This document shows positions 53,238 through 64,000 of a DNA stretch of 64,000 nt, in pieces. Under the pieces are notes generated by a model. The model saw only the letters and a list, made by a program, of their open reading frames with translations, did not search any database and was not told the DNA's origin. The translations under genes were made by a program, and so were the position numbers. Source of the stretch: Pseudomonas asiatica (GTDB lineage: Bacteria > Pseudomonadota > Gammaproteobacteria > Pseudomonadales > Pseudomonadaceae); contig NZ_BLJF01000001.1 in NCBI RefSeq assembly GCF_009932335.1, positions 4,132,744 to 4,196,743 on the forward strand, in the 5' to 3' direction. Position 1 is the stretch's first letter. Each line of letters opens with the position of its first letter.

Positions 53238-55313
53238 CTACACCTGCTCCAGCATCAACCCGGAAATACGCCGCACCTTGCGCGCCACCGCCTCTTCGAA
53301 AATACCCTGACGAGGCTCGACCAGGCTGAAGCAATGCTTGGCGCGGGTGATGCCGGTGTATACCAGTTCCTTGGTCAGCACCGGGTTGAGCGCATCCGGC
53401 AGCACCAGCGCGGTGTGGCTGAACTCTGAGCCTTGGGACTTGTGCACGGTCATGGCGAATACCGTTTCCACTTCGTTCAGCCGGCTGGGCAGGACGAAGC
53501 GCACGCCCCCACTGCCGTCGTTACGCGGGAAGGCCACGCGCAGCAAGGGTTCGCCGCGCTCATCCGGCAGACGCAGGGCGATGCCGATGTCACCGTTCAT
53601 CAGGCCCAGGCCGTAGTCATTGCGGGTGACCAGCACCGGCCGCCCTTCGTACCAGGGCTGCTGGCTGTCGATCAGCCCGGCATTGTGCAGTACCCGCGCC
53701 ACCCGCTCGTTGAGGCCTTCGACACCCCAGGCGCCGCGGCGTACCGCACACAGCAACTGGAAGTCTTCGAAGCTGTGCAGCACCTTGCCCGCCCATTGCT
53801 CCCACGCGGGGTCATCAACGGCGGTATCGAGTGCCGGGCGGAAACGGCCAAGGGTACGCAGGTAGCTGCGATAACCCTGCGGGCCGTCGCTGCCGCGGTT
53901 CAGGCCGTCGAGCAGCAGGCGGTCGAAGGCGCGGTCCTGTTCGTGCTTCAGGGCCAGGCTATGCACATCGGGCGGCGGCGTGGCCAGCAGGTTGCGGGCC
54001 GCGTGGGAGTCCTGGCGATTGACCAGCCGGGCCAGTTGGCCAATGCCGCTACCTTCGCCAAAACGCCGCGAGAAGCGCAGCATCACCACTTGCTGGGCAA
54101 GCGGATTACGTTGCTCATCGCCGGCCTTGAGGCCGATGCCCGCCAGCGATTCGCCACCGGTCTGCTCCAGCCATGCCTCGGTCTCTGGCGAGTAACACCC
54201 CTCCTCGGCATCCCGGCACAGGTCACCCAGTACCGCACCGGCCTCGACGGAGGCCAGCTGGTCCTTGTCGCCCAGCAGTACCAGGCGTGCCCGTGGCGGC
54301 AGGGCATCGAGCAGGTTGGCCATCATTTCCAGGTCGATCATCGACGCTTCGTCGACCACCAGCACGTCCAACGGCAGCGGGTTGCCGGCATGGTGGCGGA
54401 AGTGCCGCGAACCGGGGCGGCTGCCGAGCAGGCGGTGCACGGTGCTGACCTCGGTGGGGATCTGCCCGCGCACCTGGGCGCTGACCTGCAGGCGCTCGAC
54501 CTGCTGGCCAATGGATTCGGTCAGGCGCGCAGCCGCCTTGCCGGTCGGCGCGGCCAGGCGAATGCGCAATGGCCTGCCCTGCTCCACCGCCGGCGCCTGC
54601 AGCAAGGCCAAAAGGCGTACCACGGTAGTGGTCTTGCCCGTGCCGGGGCCGCCGGTGATGATGCTGAAGCCTGCGCGGGTGGCAAGGGCGCAGGCGAGCT
54701 TCTGCCAGTCCACCTGGCCAGCCGGCGTACCACCGTCAAACAGCTGCGCCAGGCGGCCACGCAAGTCGGCCGGGGGCGCTTCGGACTGGGTCAGGCGCTG
54801 GCGAAGTGTATGGTCGATGCGCCGCTCGTAACTCCAGTAACGGCGCAAGTACAGGCGCTCTCCGCTGAGCACCAAAGGCCGCGCTTGCTGCCCCGAAGTA
54901 TCGCCGGCGGCCACTAGCGGACTGGCGGCAATGCGCTGGCGCCAGGCGTGCAGGTCGAGGTCGGCGAGCAACTGCGAAGGCAGCAGCAAGGGGCCGGTCA
55001 AGGCGTCGCCTTCAGGCGGCAAGGACAGGGCGAAATCGGGCTCGGCCAGGGTCTGCTGCAGGTCGAGGCAGACATGGCCGTGGCCCAGTTGGTGGCTGGC
55101 CAGGGCGGCGGCCAGCAACAGCAGTGGGTCACTACCGGGGGCTAGCTCCTCCAGGAATGATACGAACGCTCGGTCCAGGGCACGCAGCCAGCCGCGCTCT
55201 ACCCAGCGGTCGAGCAGTTGCAACAGGTCACCGCTGTCATGCTGTGGCGCCAATGCAAGCAGGTGCTCGGCGTGCAGCGGGGTGGGCAACAGGTCGACTA
55301 GGCTTCGGCTCAT
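53238..55313 (-). CDS. recD: Exodeoxyribonuclease V alpha subunit
   Basis: A 691-residue superfamily-1B helicase, the fast 5'-3' motor of RecBCD. Walker A GGPGTGKTTTV and motif LLGDKDQL, plus the C-terminal FAMTVHKSQGSEFSHTALVLP and TGITRAKH, are diagnostic. It overlaps recB by four bases. Last gene of recC-recB-recD. Confidence 0.96.
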   Translation of the reverse strand: MSRSLVDLLPTPLHAEHLLALAPQHDSGDLLQLLDRWVERGWLRALDRAFVSFLEELAPGSDPLLLLAAALASHQLGHGHVCLDLQQTLAEPDFALSLPPEGDALTGPLLLPSQLLADLDLHAWRQRIAASPLVAAGDTSGQQARPLVLSGERLYLRRYWSYERRIDHTLRQRLTQSEAPPADLRGRLAQLFDGGTPAGQVDWQKLACALATRAGFSIITGGPGTGKTTTVVRLLALLQAPAVEQGRPLRIRLAAPTGKAAARLTESIGQQVERLQVSAQVRGQIPTEVSTVHRLLGSRPGSRHFRHHAGNPLPLDVLVVDEASMIDLEMMANLLDALPPRARLVLLGDKDQLASVEAGAVLGDLCRDAEEGCYSPETEAWLEQTGGESLAGIGLKAGDEQRNPLAQQVVMLRFSRRFGEGSGIGQLARLVNRQDSHAARNLLATPPPDVHSLALKHEQDRAFDRLLLDGLNRGSDGPQGYRSYLRTLGRFRPALDTAVDDPAWEQWAGKVLHSFEDFQLLCAVRRGAWGVEGLNERVARVLHNAGLIDSQQPWYEGRPVLVTRNDYGLGLMNGDIGIALRLPDERGEPLLRVAFPRNDGSGGVRFVLPSRLNEVETVFAMTVHKSQGSEFSHTALVLPDALNPVLTKELVYTGITRAKHCFSLVEPRQGIFEEAVARKVRRISGLMLEQV

Positions 55314-58300
55314 ATCACGGCTCCGGCAAACAGGTCCTGCTGCACGGGCGGGTGCTCACCACGGAACAGCGCATCGAGGCTTTCGATCAGCTCACGCGGT
55401 GGCTTGGCGTGGTAAACGCCGTGGCCGCTGCTGCTGGCACCTCGCAGGAAGATGAACAGGGCGCCGCCGACATGGCGGTCGTAGTCGTAGTCAGGCAGGC
55501 GGGCGCGCAACTGCCGATGCAGGGCCAGCAGGTACAGCACGTACTGCAGGTCGTAGCGATGTTCGAGGATGGCCTTTTCCATGGCCGGGGCATCGTAGGC
55601 CTGAATGTCCGGGCCCAGCCAGTTGGACTTGTAGTCAGTCACGTAGTAACGCCCGTCCAGCTCGAAAGCCAGGTCGATGAAACCTTTGAACATGCCATTG
55701 AGCACAGTCGGCTGCGCCGCCGGGCGGGCCAGGCCGGGGTGGGTGTGGCGTGCCACCAGGCGGTCGAGTTGTTCGGCATCGACCTGGTGGCTGGCGAACC
55801 AGAACTCCATTTCGATCTGGTAGTGGCGCAGCTGCCCGAGCGTCACACCGAGGTGGTTGCCCGGCAACGGCAGCGCTTCGCCCAGCAGGCGCTGCAGCCA
55901 GTGCGTCAGGGTGGGGATCCAGCCGGTCCAGTCGCGACGGTTGCAGCGCTGGCCAACGGTTCGCTCGATCAGCCGTGCATTGCCGCTGACCTGGCTGAAG
56001 CCCTCGCGGCCAACCCATTCCAGCAAGCCATGCAGGAAGGTGCCGGGGTTGGGCCCGCGCGGGAAGCGGTGAATATCGCCACTGTCGGCCGGGACCTCGC
56101 GCAGCACCTGGGTATCGACCACTTCATCATCCAGTAACTGCTGGGCCTGGGAGCTGTCGGCACCGAGGGTCTGGTCGCCGACGCGCAGGGCACTGTACGA
56201 GGCAATCCACCAATGCTCGGCCCCCGCCGCGCGGCGCGGCTTGCGGGCAGGCAGCAGCTCATGCTCGGCGTGCGGCATGCGATATACCTGCTCATCTGCC
56301 GACGGTAGGCCCGGGCAGCTGATGTGCGGGCAAGTTGCAGCCAAGGCCTGCAACCAGTCTGTCAGTTGTTGCGGGCCCGGCAGGGCGAGGCCGCCTCCCA
56401 GCAGGTAGCCGAACGCCGAGCGGTGCAGTTGCGAGCTCTTCTGGTTGCCCCGCTTGAGGTCGGCGACACCCAGCCAGCAGGCATGCTGGGCACGGGTCAG
56501 GGCCACATAGAGCAGGCGCAGGTCTTCGGCCAGGCGCTCGTCGTCGGCGCGGTCGATCTGTTCCTGGTCTGGTGTGAGAGTGAGATGGGCGTTGCCCTGG
56601 CTATCATGCCAGGCCAACGGCAGGCGGCTGCCGTCCACCGGTTTGCTGGTGCAGATGAACGGCAGGTAGACCAAGGGGTATTCCAGGCCCTTGGATTTGT
56701 GGATGGTCACCACTTTCACCAACTGCTCGTCACTCTCCAGGCGCAGGATCTGCTCTTCACCAGCTTGGCCGGAACTGGCCAGGTGCTCGGCCAGGTGGCG
56801 GATCAGCGCCTGTTCGCCGTCCAGTTCGCCGGCGGCCTGTTGCAGCAGCTCGGCCAGGTGCAGCAGGTTGGTCAGCACCCGCTCGCCATCGCTGCGGCGG
56901 ATCAGCGTGCGCGGCAGCTGGAAGTCATGCAGCAGGTGCCGCAGCATCGGCAGCACGCCCTGGCGCTGCCAGGTGTCGCGGTAACGGCGAAAACGCATGA
57001 CCCAGTCTTCCCAGACCCGCTCGTCCTGGTTCAGGCGGTCCAGCGCAGCCAGCGACAGGTCGAGGGTAAGGCTGGCCAGGGCGGCCTTGAGCAGGCGCTC
57101 AGAGTCGGGTTCGGCACAGGCCTTTAGCCAGGCCAACAGGTCGTGGGCTTCCTGGGCGGCGAATACCGAGTCCTTGTCGGACAGGTACACACTACGCACC
57201 TCGCGCGCGGCAAGCTCGGCGCGGACCATCTGCGCTTCATGGCCATCGCGCACCAGGATGGCGATGTCCGATGGCAGGCACGGGCGTAGTTCGCCCTCGG
57301 CATTCTGGAAGCCAGCCGTGCCTTGCTGGCCGCCATTGAGCAAGGCGACGATATGGCTGGCGCAACTGGCTGCCAGCTGCTGCCGGTAAACGCTGCCGGA
57401 GACCGGCTCTTCGCTTTCCAGATGCCAGCATTGCAGGGCTGCGCAGGCTTCACCGTCGATCAACAGCTGTTCGCCACGGCCTTTGGCGCGGACCTCGATG
57501 AACGGCAGCGGGTTGTCATCAGCCTCGCGGAACAGGAATGCGCCACGCCCTGCCTCACGCGCCTCGGCCTGCAGGAACACCTGGTTGACCGCCGCGACCA
57601 TGGCCTCGCTGGAGCGGTAGTTGGTGTCCAGGCTGTGCAGGCGACCACTGGTGGCACGGCGGGCAGCAAGGTAGGTGTAGATGTCGGCGCCACGGAAGGC
57701 ATAGATCGCCTGCTTGGGGTCGCCGATCATGAACAGGCCGGTTTCGGCGCGGTTTTCGCTGATCTGGTAGATGCGCTCGAAGATGCCGTACTGCACCGGG
57801 TCGGTGTCCTGGAACTCATCGATCAACGCCACCGGAAACTGTTCGCGGATCAAGCCGGCCAAGCGCTCGCCAGCCTCGCTGGCCAGGGCTTGCTGCAGGC
57901 GCAGGAGCATGTCGTCGAACCCCATTTCCGCACGCCGACGCTTCTCCACTTCGAAGCGTGCCGATACCCAGTTGGCGGCATGCTCGAGCAATGGGGCATC
58001 CGGGCTGTCCAGGGCCTGCAACTGTTGCTGCAAGCTCTGCATGGCATTGAGGGCCGGGTGCTCGGGTGGCTCGCCCTTCCAGGCTTCGGCCATGCCCGCT
58101 GGGGTCAGGCGGGTAAAGCCGGTGCCCAGGTCAAGTTCCACCAGTTGTTCGTCTGCGGCCCAGGCGCAGAGTTTGTCGAACCAGGGCTCGAAGTAACGGG
58201 CCTGCATCTTGCGGCCATCGACCTGTTTGGCGGCCAGTGCATCACGGCAGATCTGGCGCAACTCCTCGGCCCATTGCGCCCAAGGCGCCTTGAGCCGGGC

Positions 58301-58987
58301 CAACTGCTCGCCACGCTGCTGCAGCGATGCCTGGATCAGTGCCGCCGGCTCGGGTCCATCGTGCCGGACGCGCACGCGACCGAACAGCGGGCGGATCCGC
58401 GGCAGCAAGGCGTCGGGGCTGCCCCAGTGGCCACGCACCCAGGCCAGCGCGTCGCCTTGCATGCCGTAGCAGAAGCGCCGCCAGTAGTCGCGCATGACCT
58501 GACCCAGCAGTTCGCTGTGGTCTGTTTCCAGGGTCTGGGTGAACAGGCTGCCGCTGTCGAAGGCATGTTCGCGCAGCATGCGCTGGCACCAGCCGTGGAT
58601 GGTCGATACCGCTGCCTCGTCCATCCACTGCACGGCGACTTCCAGGCGCCCGGCACAGCGTGGCCAGGCTTCTTCCGGATAGTCGTCACGCAGTTGGTGC
58701 AACAGCGGGTCGGCCGCCTCCAGCTCGCCACGGAAGAACCGCGCAGCTTCGGCCAGGCGGGCGCGGATACGTTCGCGCAGCTCTTTGGTGGCGGCGTCGG
58801 TGAAGGTCACCACGAGGATCTGCGGTGGTAGCAGCTCGCGGTCGAAGCCCTGCTCGCCACCATGACCGAGGATCAGGCGCAGGTACAGCGCCGAAATGGT
58901 GAAGGTCTTGCCCGTGCCGGCGCTTGCCTCGATCAGCTGGCTGCCATGCAGGGGGAAACTCAGTGCCAGGGGACGGTCCTGGGTCAT
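55310..58987 (-). CDS. recB: Exodeoxyribonuclease V beta subunit
   Basis: A 1225-residue helicase-nuclease. N-terminal Walker [10 protein letters not shown] (20-28); helicase motifs [14 protein letters not shown] and [19 protein letters not shown]-terminal nuclease with the catalytic [11 protein letters not shown]. It loads RecA at Chi sites with RecC and RecD. Start overlaps recC by four bases (ATGA). Confidence 0.97.
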   Translation of the reverse strand: MTQDRPLALSFPLHGSQLIEASAGTGKTFTISALYLRLILGHGGEQGFDRELLPPQILVVTFTDAATKELRERIRARLAEAARFFRGELEAADPLLHQLRDDYPEEAWPRCAGRLEVAVQWMDEAAVSTIHGWCQRMLREHAFDSGSLFTQTLETDHSELLGQVMRDYWRRFCYGMQGDALAWVRGHWGSPDALLPRIRPLFGRVRVRHDGPEPAALIQASLQQRGEQLARLKAPWAQWAEELRQICRDALAAKQVDGRKMQARYFEPWFDKLCAWAADEQLVELDLGTGFTRLTPAGMAEAWKGEPPEHPALNAMQSLQQQLQALDSPDAPLLEHAANWVSARFEVEKRRRAEMGFDDMLLRLQQALASEAGERLAGLIREQFPVALIDEFQDTDPVQYGIFERIYQISENRAETGLFMIGDPKQAIYAFRGADIYTYLAARRATSGRLHSLDTNYRSSEAMVAAVNQVFLQAEAREAGRGAFLFREADDNPLPFIEVRAKGRGEQLLIDGEACAALQCWHLESEEPVSGSVYRQQLAASCASHIVALLNGGQQGTAGFQNAEGELRPCLPSDIAILVRDGHEAQMVRAELAAREVRSVYLSDKDSVFAAQEAHDLLAWLKACAEPDSERLLKAALASLTLDLSLAALDRLNQDERVWEDWVMRFRRYRDTWQRQGVLPMLRHLLHDFQLPRTLIRRSDGERVLTNLLHLAELLQQAAGELDGEQALIRHLAEHLASSGQAGEEQILRLESDEQLVKVVTIHKSKGLEYPLVYLPFICTSKPVDGSRLPLAWHDSQGNAHLTLTPDQEQIDRADDERLAEDLRLLYVALTRAQHACWLGVADLKRGNQKSSQLHRSAFGYLLGGGLALPGPQQLTDWLQALAATCPHISCPGLPSADEQVYRMPHAEHELLPARKPRRAAGAEHWWIASYSALRVGDQTLGADSSQAQQLLDDEVVDTQVLREVPADSGDIHRFPRGPNPGTFLHGLLEWVGREGFSQVSGNARLIERTVGQRCNRRDWTGWIPTLTHWLQRLLGEALPLPGNHLGVTLGQLRHYQIEMEFWFASHQVDAEQLDRLVARHTHPGLARPAAQPTVLNGMFKGFIDLAFELDGRYYVTDYKSNWLGPDIQAYDAPAMEKAILEHRYDLQYVLYLLALHRQLRARLPDYDYDRHVGGALFIFLRGASSSGHGVYHAKPPRELIESLDALFRGEHPPVQQDLFAGAVI

Positions 58988-61900
58988 GCGCCTTTCTCCG
59001 GGTTGCCCAGGGTCTGCCACGGGGCGTTGAACAATGGGCGGTACAAGGCTTCGCACCAACCTTCGAAGGTTTCATCAGCGGTGAGCGCGGCAAAGTCGCG
59101 GAACTGCCGGGCCAGGGCGATGCTTTCACTGCGCTCGCCGAAGCTGGTGCGCTCGTCGCCTTCGTAGGCGCGGGCAGCAGCAGCCAGGGCTTTGTCGCTA
59201 TCGTCCTGGGCCAGCCAGGCGAACGCGGTCTTGGCCGCGACCGGCAACGGCGCATTCATCGCCGCCTGACGGGCTACCAGCAGGTCGCCCAGCAATTGCG
59301 CCGCCTGCGCTTGCGGCAGTGGCTCAAGCAGCAGGGTCAAATCGCTAGCCACCAGCGCGCTGTTATAGGGGTAGCCCGCCGCGCAGGCCGCCAGGTGCGT
59401 GACCCAGGGCGCGATCAGGCGGTGCCACTTGAGGGCGTTACGCCCGGCACTGATAGTGTTGGGTACGGTGGTGATGCTGAGCAGGCTCTGGTCATCTGCC
59501 TGGAATACCCGCCCAAGCCACCCTTCGAGGCGGTGTGGGCCGTGCTCGAAATGCACGGGCAATGCCCCCTCGACCAGCTGCGGCCAGCGTTGCAATAGCT
59601 GGCGGTGGCGTTGCAGCAGGTCTGGCAGGGGCTCGATCAGCTCGCGCTGCAGCAGTTCGCCAAAGCCGGCCAGTGGCAGCACGCCACAGCCCTGCAAGCG
59701 CCGGGCTTGCGCCTGCAGGGCCTGTTCGGCATTGTCCGGCTCGGCCAGCGCTGCACCCAACAGGCTTTCACTGGCGCCGTATCGTTGCAGGGTATCGAGG
59801 ACGAAGGGTTCCTCGTCCGGGGTCGGTGCTTCCAGCGCTTCGAAGTACACCTTCAGACGCTGGCTGAAGAAATGCCGCACCGGGTGGCGCAGGAAGTCAT
59901 TCAGCTGGGTCAGGCTCAAGGCCTCCTCGTCATGGTATGGCGGTAGGCCGGGGTCAGCCTGCTGGTCCTCCTGGCCCTGCTGGTGCAACACCTGCCATTC
60001 GTGAGCAAAGCTGAACAGCGGGCTGCCCTTCTGGAAGTAGCGTGAACTGAACGGTTGCAGCGGGTGCTCCTGGGTCAGTGCGTGCAGCAGTTGCTCGCCT
60101 GGTTCTGCCGGCTGCCCCTGCTCCGCGCCTGCCAGCTGCCAGCCGGCTGCAAGGTGATCGCGCAACTGGCCGATGAGCACCGAGGCCGGGCGTTCGCTGT
60201 TGTCGCGGATACTGCGCCCGACCCAGCTGACATACAGCTGGTCGCGGGCCGACAACAGCGCTTCGAGCAGCAGGTAGCGGTCATCCTCACGGCGCGAGCG
60301 GTCACCGGGGCGGTAGTCGCTGGCCATCAGGTCGAAGTCCAGCGGCTGCTGGGCGCGGGGATAATCGCCATCGTTCATGCCCAGCAGGCAGACCACCCGG
60401 AACGGGATGGCGCGCATCGGCATGAGGGTACAGAAGTTCACCGAGCCGGCGAGGAAGCGCTGGGACAACTTGCCCTGGTCGAGGCCCGACAGCCAGGCTT
60501 CGCGCACTACGGTCAGCGGCAATGGGTCTTGCAGGCCGACGGCCTCGCACACCTCGAGCCAGCTATCACGCAGATCCTGCAACTGCACCAGCAGGAACTC
60601 GTCGCGCTCGCCCTCGGCCAGGAAAAACACTTGCAGCAAGGCATGCAGGCGTTCCCCCCACTGGCTGACAGTGGCAGGCTCGGACAAGGCCTGGCCGGCC
60701 ACTTCGAGCGCGTCGAGCAAGGCGACCAGCGGGCCAATCAGCGCCGCATCCAGGCCACCGATTTCATCGTAGGGTTCGATGCCGTCACAGGCCTCACCCA
60801 CGCCTACGGCATAACCCAGCAGCATGCGGCGCAGGCCGAACCGCCAGCTGTTCTGTTCCAGCCCAGCAGGCAAGCCCAGGCTGGCCCGCTGCTCGGCATT
60901 GAGGCCCCAACGGATGCCGGCACCCTCGATCCAGCGGTGCAGTGTGGGCAGATCGTTTTCGCGTATGCCGAAACGGGCGCGGACTGCCGGCACATCCAGC
61001 AGGTCGAGCACTTCGCTGACCGCAAAGCGGCTGTCCGGCAGCTTGAGCAGGTGTTCGAGGGCAATCAACAAGGGTTCGCGGCCACGTTGGCCCTGGTCGG
61101 TCAGGGTGAACGGGATGTAGCGCGGATCGTTGCGCTGCAACTGGCCGAATACGGCGCGAATATGTGGCGCGTAGGTATCGATGGCCGGCAGCATGACGAT
61201 CACGTCACGTGGGCGCAGGGTTGGGTCTGCGCTGAACCGGGCCAGTAACTGATCGTGGAGGATCTCCACTTCGCGTTGCGGGCTGTGGGCGATGTGGAAG
61301 CGGATCGAGCGGTCCTTCGCTGGGTCGACTGGATGCCACTGCTCACGAGTTTCGGCGAGCGGACGCAGTTCGAGGATGTCGTCCTGCAACTGGTTGAGCA
61401 GCGTGGTGGGCGAGCCCTCACTGAACAGGTCGATTCGACCGTCGCTGAACACGCCCTGGTAACTGCCGGGGTCATCGTAGCTGTCGAGCAGGTTGATGTA
61501 GTCGCGGCCTTGTTTGCCCCAGGCGGCCAGCAAAGGGTGGGCATGTTGGTGTAGCGACTGGTCGTCCAGTTGCAAGGGCATGCCCTGCTTGCGTTGCTGG
61601 CGCTTGTACTGGTGGCGCAGCAGGTCCTTGTCGGCAACGATATCGGCCCAGTGGTGGCGGCAGGGGTTGTGCACGCACAGTAGCACCTGGCTGAAGCGTG
61701 CCAGGCCGGCCAGTGCCTCGAGGGCCTGGGCTGGCAGCGAGGAGATACCGAATACGATCACCCGGGCCGGCAGACCGGCAGGTGCCTGCTTCAGGCTGTT
61801 GATCCGTTCGATGAAGCGTTGATGTACGCCGGCACGGCTCTGCGCCATGCCCTGCTCACCAACATCCTCCAGCAATGCACGCCACAACTCGGCCTGCCAG

Positions 61901-62466
61901 CGGTTGCCCGGGGGCAGCGCCTTGCGTTCACCGCGGGCGGTGTTGAGGATGTGCTCGCCAGCGGCCCAGTCCTTGAGCCAGTCGGCGCGGTAGACCTGAT
62001 ACTGGTCGAACAGGTCGGCCAGGCGCTCGGCGAGCTGGTAACGCTTGCGCAGGTCGCTGTCGTCGGTGAGGAAGCGTCGCAACGGCTCGAAATGGGGACG
62101 TTCGATCAAAGCCGGGAGCAGACGCATCAGACGCCAGGTCAGCGGTGCCTTGTCGAGCAGGGAGACTTCGGGAATTTCGTCACGGCCCAGCACGCTGCGG
62201 TAAAGCTGCCACATGAAGCTGCCTGGCAGTTGCACATCGATGGCGGCGGCGATGCCACAGCCGCCCTGGTCATCGTCCTGAGGGTCTTCGGCAAGCGCCA
62301 GTTTGAGCCATTGGGCGATGCCATTGCTTTGCACCAGGGCGATTTCGTTTTCCAGAGGTGCCAAGGGATAGCGACGCATCCAGCTCACCACCAGGCTGCG
62401 CAGGTCGTCGAGGCGGTTGCCGTGGACGATCATGAAGCCGGGGTGGAGGTGAGTGCTGTTGGGCAT
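58984..62466 (-). CDS. recC: Exodeoxyribonuclease V gamma subunit
   Basis: A 1160-residue Chi-recognition subunit, an inactivated helicase-nuclease fold. Recognisable stretches include MIVHGNRLDDLRSLVVSW, LVQSNGIAQWLKLAL, and LLGMNDGDYPRAQQPLDFDLM. The ATG was chosen with GAGACC before it; a further 25 upstream codons lack a site. First gene of recCBD. 179 bases separate it from the 5S gene. Confidence 0.95.
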   Translation of the reverse strand: MPNSTHLHPGFMIVHGNRLDDLRSLVVSWMRRYPLAPLENEIALVQSNGIAQWLKLALAEDPQDDDQGGCGIAAAIDVQLPGSFMWQLYRSVLGRDEIPEVSLLDKAPLTWRLMRLLPALIERPHFEPLRRFLTDDSDLRKRYQLAERLADLFDQYQVYRADWLKDWAAGEHILNTARGERKALPPGNRWQAELWRALLEDVGEQGMAQSRAGVHQRFIERINSLKQAPAGLPARVIVFGISSLPAQALEALAGLARFSQVLLCVHNPCRHHWADIVADKDLLRHQYKRQQRKQGMPLQLDDQSLHQHAHPLLAAWGKQGRDYINLLDSYDDPGSYQGVFSDGRIDLFSEGSPTTLLNQLQDDILELRPLAETREQWHPVDPAKDRSIRFHIAHSPQREVEILHDQLLARFSADPTLRPRDVIVMLPAIDTYAPHIRAVFGQLQRNDPRYIPFTLTDQGQRGREPLLIALEHLLKLPDSRFAVSEVLDLLDVPAVRARFGIRENDLPTLHRWIEGAGIRWGLNAEQRASLGLPAGLEQNSWRFGLRRMLLGYAVGVGEACDGIEPYDEIGGLDAALIGPLVALLDALEVAGQALSEPATVSQWGERLHALLQVFFLAEGERDEFLLVQLQDLRDSWLEVCEAVGLQDPLPLTVVREAWLSGLDQGKLSQRFLAGSVNFCTLMPMRAIPFRVVCLLGMNDGDYPRAQQPLDFDLMASDYRPGDRSRREDDRYLLLEALLSARDQLYVSWVGRSIRDNSERPASVLIGQLRDHLAAGWQLAGAEQGQPAEPGEQLLHALTQEHPLQPFSSRYFQKGSPLFSFAHEWQVLHQQGQEDQQADPGLPPYHDEEALSLTQLNDFLRHPVRHFFSQRLKVYFEALEAPTPDEEPFVLDTLQRYGASESLLGAALAEPDNAEQALQAQARRLQGCGVLPLAGFGELLQRELIEPLPDLLQRHRQLLQRWPQLVEGALPVHFEHGPHRLEGWLGRVFQADDQSLLSITTVPNTISAGRNALKWHRLIAPWVTHLAACAAGYPYNSALVASDLTLLLEPLPQAQAAQLLGDLLVARQAAMNAPLPVAAKTAFAWLAQDDSDKALAAAARAYEGDERTSFGERSESIALARQFRDFAALTADETFEGWCEALYRPLFNAPWQTLGNPEKGA

Positions 62467-62600
62467 CGGGAGGTCTCTGGCTGGCGCTGGGGGCTGAGAG
62501 GGCACGATATCACGCGGATGCCCGATAGGGCCGAGTGCCATCAGGCTGAAGCTCCCACAGAGGAGAGTTGTACAGGTCTGGGCTTATTGGCCAGAAAGAC

Positions 62601-62634
62601 AAAACCCCTACCTGCATGTGCAGATAGGGGTTTT
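62601..62634 (-). terminator. rRNA operon terminator
   Basis: A 16-bp near-perfect hairpin on the minus strand: AAAACCCCTA-t-CTGCA/TGCAG-g-TAGGGGTTTT, followed by TTTTG, 11 bases after the 5S gene. Confidence 0.92.
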
Positions 62635-62644
62635 GCGAAATGAA

Positions 62645-62761
62645 TCTTGACGATGACCTACTCTCACATGGGGAAACCCCACACTACCATCGGCGATGCA
62701 TCGTTTCACTGCTGAGTTCGGGATGGGATCAGGTGGTTCCAATGCTCTATGGTCGTCAAGA
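62645..62761 (-). rRNA. rrf: 5S ribosomal RNA
   Basis: Conserved 5S core on the minus strand (GGAACCACCTGATCCCATCC and CGAACTCAGCAGTGAAAC) with complementary ends CTTGACGA and TCGTCAAG closing helix I. Ends are set by that pairing. It lies 3' of the 23S gene in the rRNA operon. Confidence 0.95.
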
Positions 62762-62892
62762 AATTCTGTTGCCAGAATGTCCAGATGGACAGCCCAGCGA
62801 ATTCGGATATGCGATATTTGTGATGTTGCGAACTTTCGGTTGTTTCGTCTTCACCACCGCAATCTGCGCTAGCAAATTGCTTGGGTGTTATA

Positions 62893-64000
<1,108 letters not shown>

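Noticed and set aside
62762..62892. tRNA between 23S and 5S
   Set aside because: The spacer shows no cloverleaf or TpsiC-like sequence.

Overview
The window is a high-GC, gene-dense piece of a Pseudomonas chromosome, most likely the P. putida group. Several loci point there together: pcaGH, an McpS-type chemoreceptor next to ggt, a PpoR-type LuxR solo between fpr and rlmG, the cyanide-insensitive oxidase cioAB, the yfiRNB c-di-GMP module, recCBD beside an rRNA operon, and a dense load of paired REP palindromes. Species assignment is inference from gene content and remembered gene order; no search was run.

Layout. 1-6 kb: fabV (3' end cut by the window edge), a PepSY/cytochrome b561 pair, a thiolase and metE. 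6-16 kb: a MetF-MetV-like fusion divergent from metE, the pyruvate/peptide uptake operon cstA-yjiX-yjiA, a PilZ protein, an NCS2 permease, radA, mscL and fpr. 16-25.8 kb: ppoR, rlmG, cioAB plus a 51-residue subunit, an MFS exporter, a purine permease and trmA. 25.9-36.2 kb: protocatechuate dioxygenase, a zinc peptidase, the McpS-type receptor, ggt, a CrgA-like regulator with mdaB and a YgiN-like monooxygenase, and a TauE/SafE exporter with a LysR regulator.

36.4-42.1 kb is the most intriguing block. Six tightly packed same-strand genes encode a CDP-alcohol phosphotransferase with an altered metal motif, a hydrolase-methyltransferase fusion, a PAP2 plus tyrosine-type phosphatase fusion, a small membrane protein, a PlsC-type acyltransferase and a CdsA-type cytidylyltransferase. 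It resembles the uncharacterised E. coli ynbABCD genes with an added acyltransferase, and reads like a self-contained pathway for an unusual phospholipid.

42.3-46.2 kb: a Ni/Co sensor and efflux pump (dmeR/dmeF), a cupin, and an orphan type VI module (hcp, candidate pore-forming effector, AT-rich membrane immunity gene). 46.3-50.7 kb: valine catabolism genes mmsAB with a LysR regulator, then a seven-copy 119-bp tandem array built from REP sequence. 50.7-62.5 kb: yfiRNB and recCBD. 62.6-64 kb: the 3' end of an rRNA operon on the minus strand (23S, 5S, terminator).

Regulatory sites that can be read directly include a PcaQ box before pcaH, a sigma-28 promoter before the chemoreceptor, an Anr/FNR box before cioA, RcnR-type sites at dmeR/dmeF, and palindromes before mdaB/ygiN, the NCS2 permease, mmsA and the MFS exporter.
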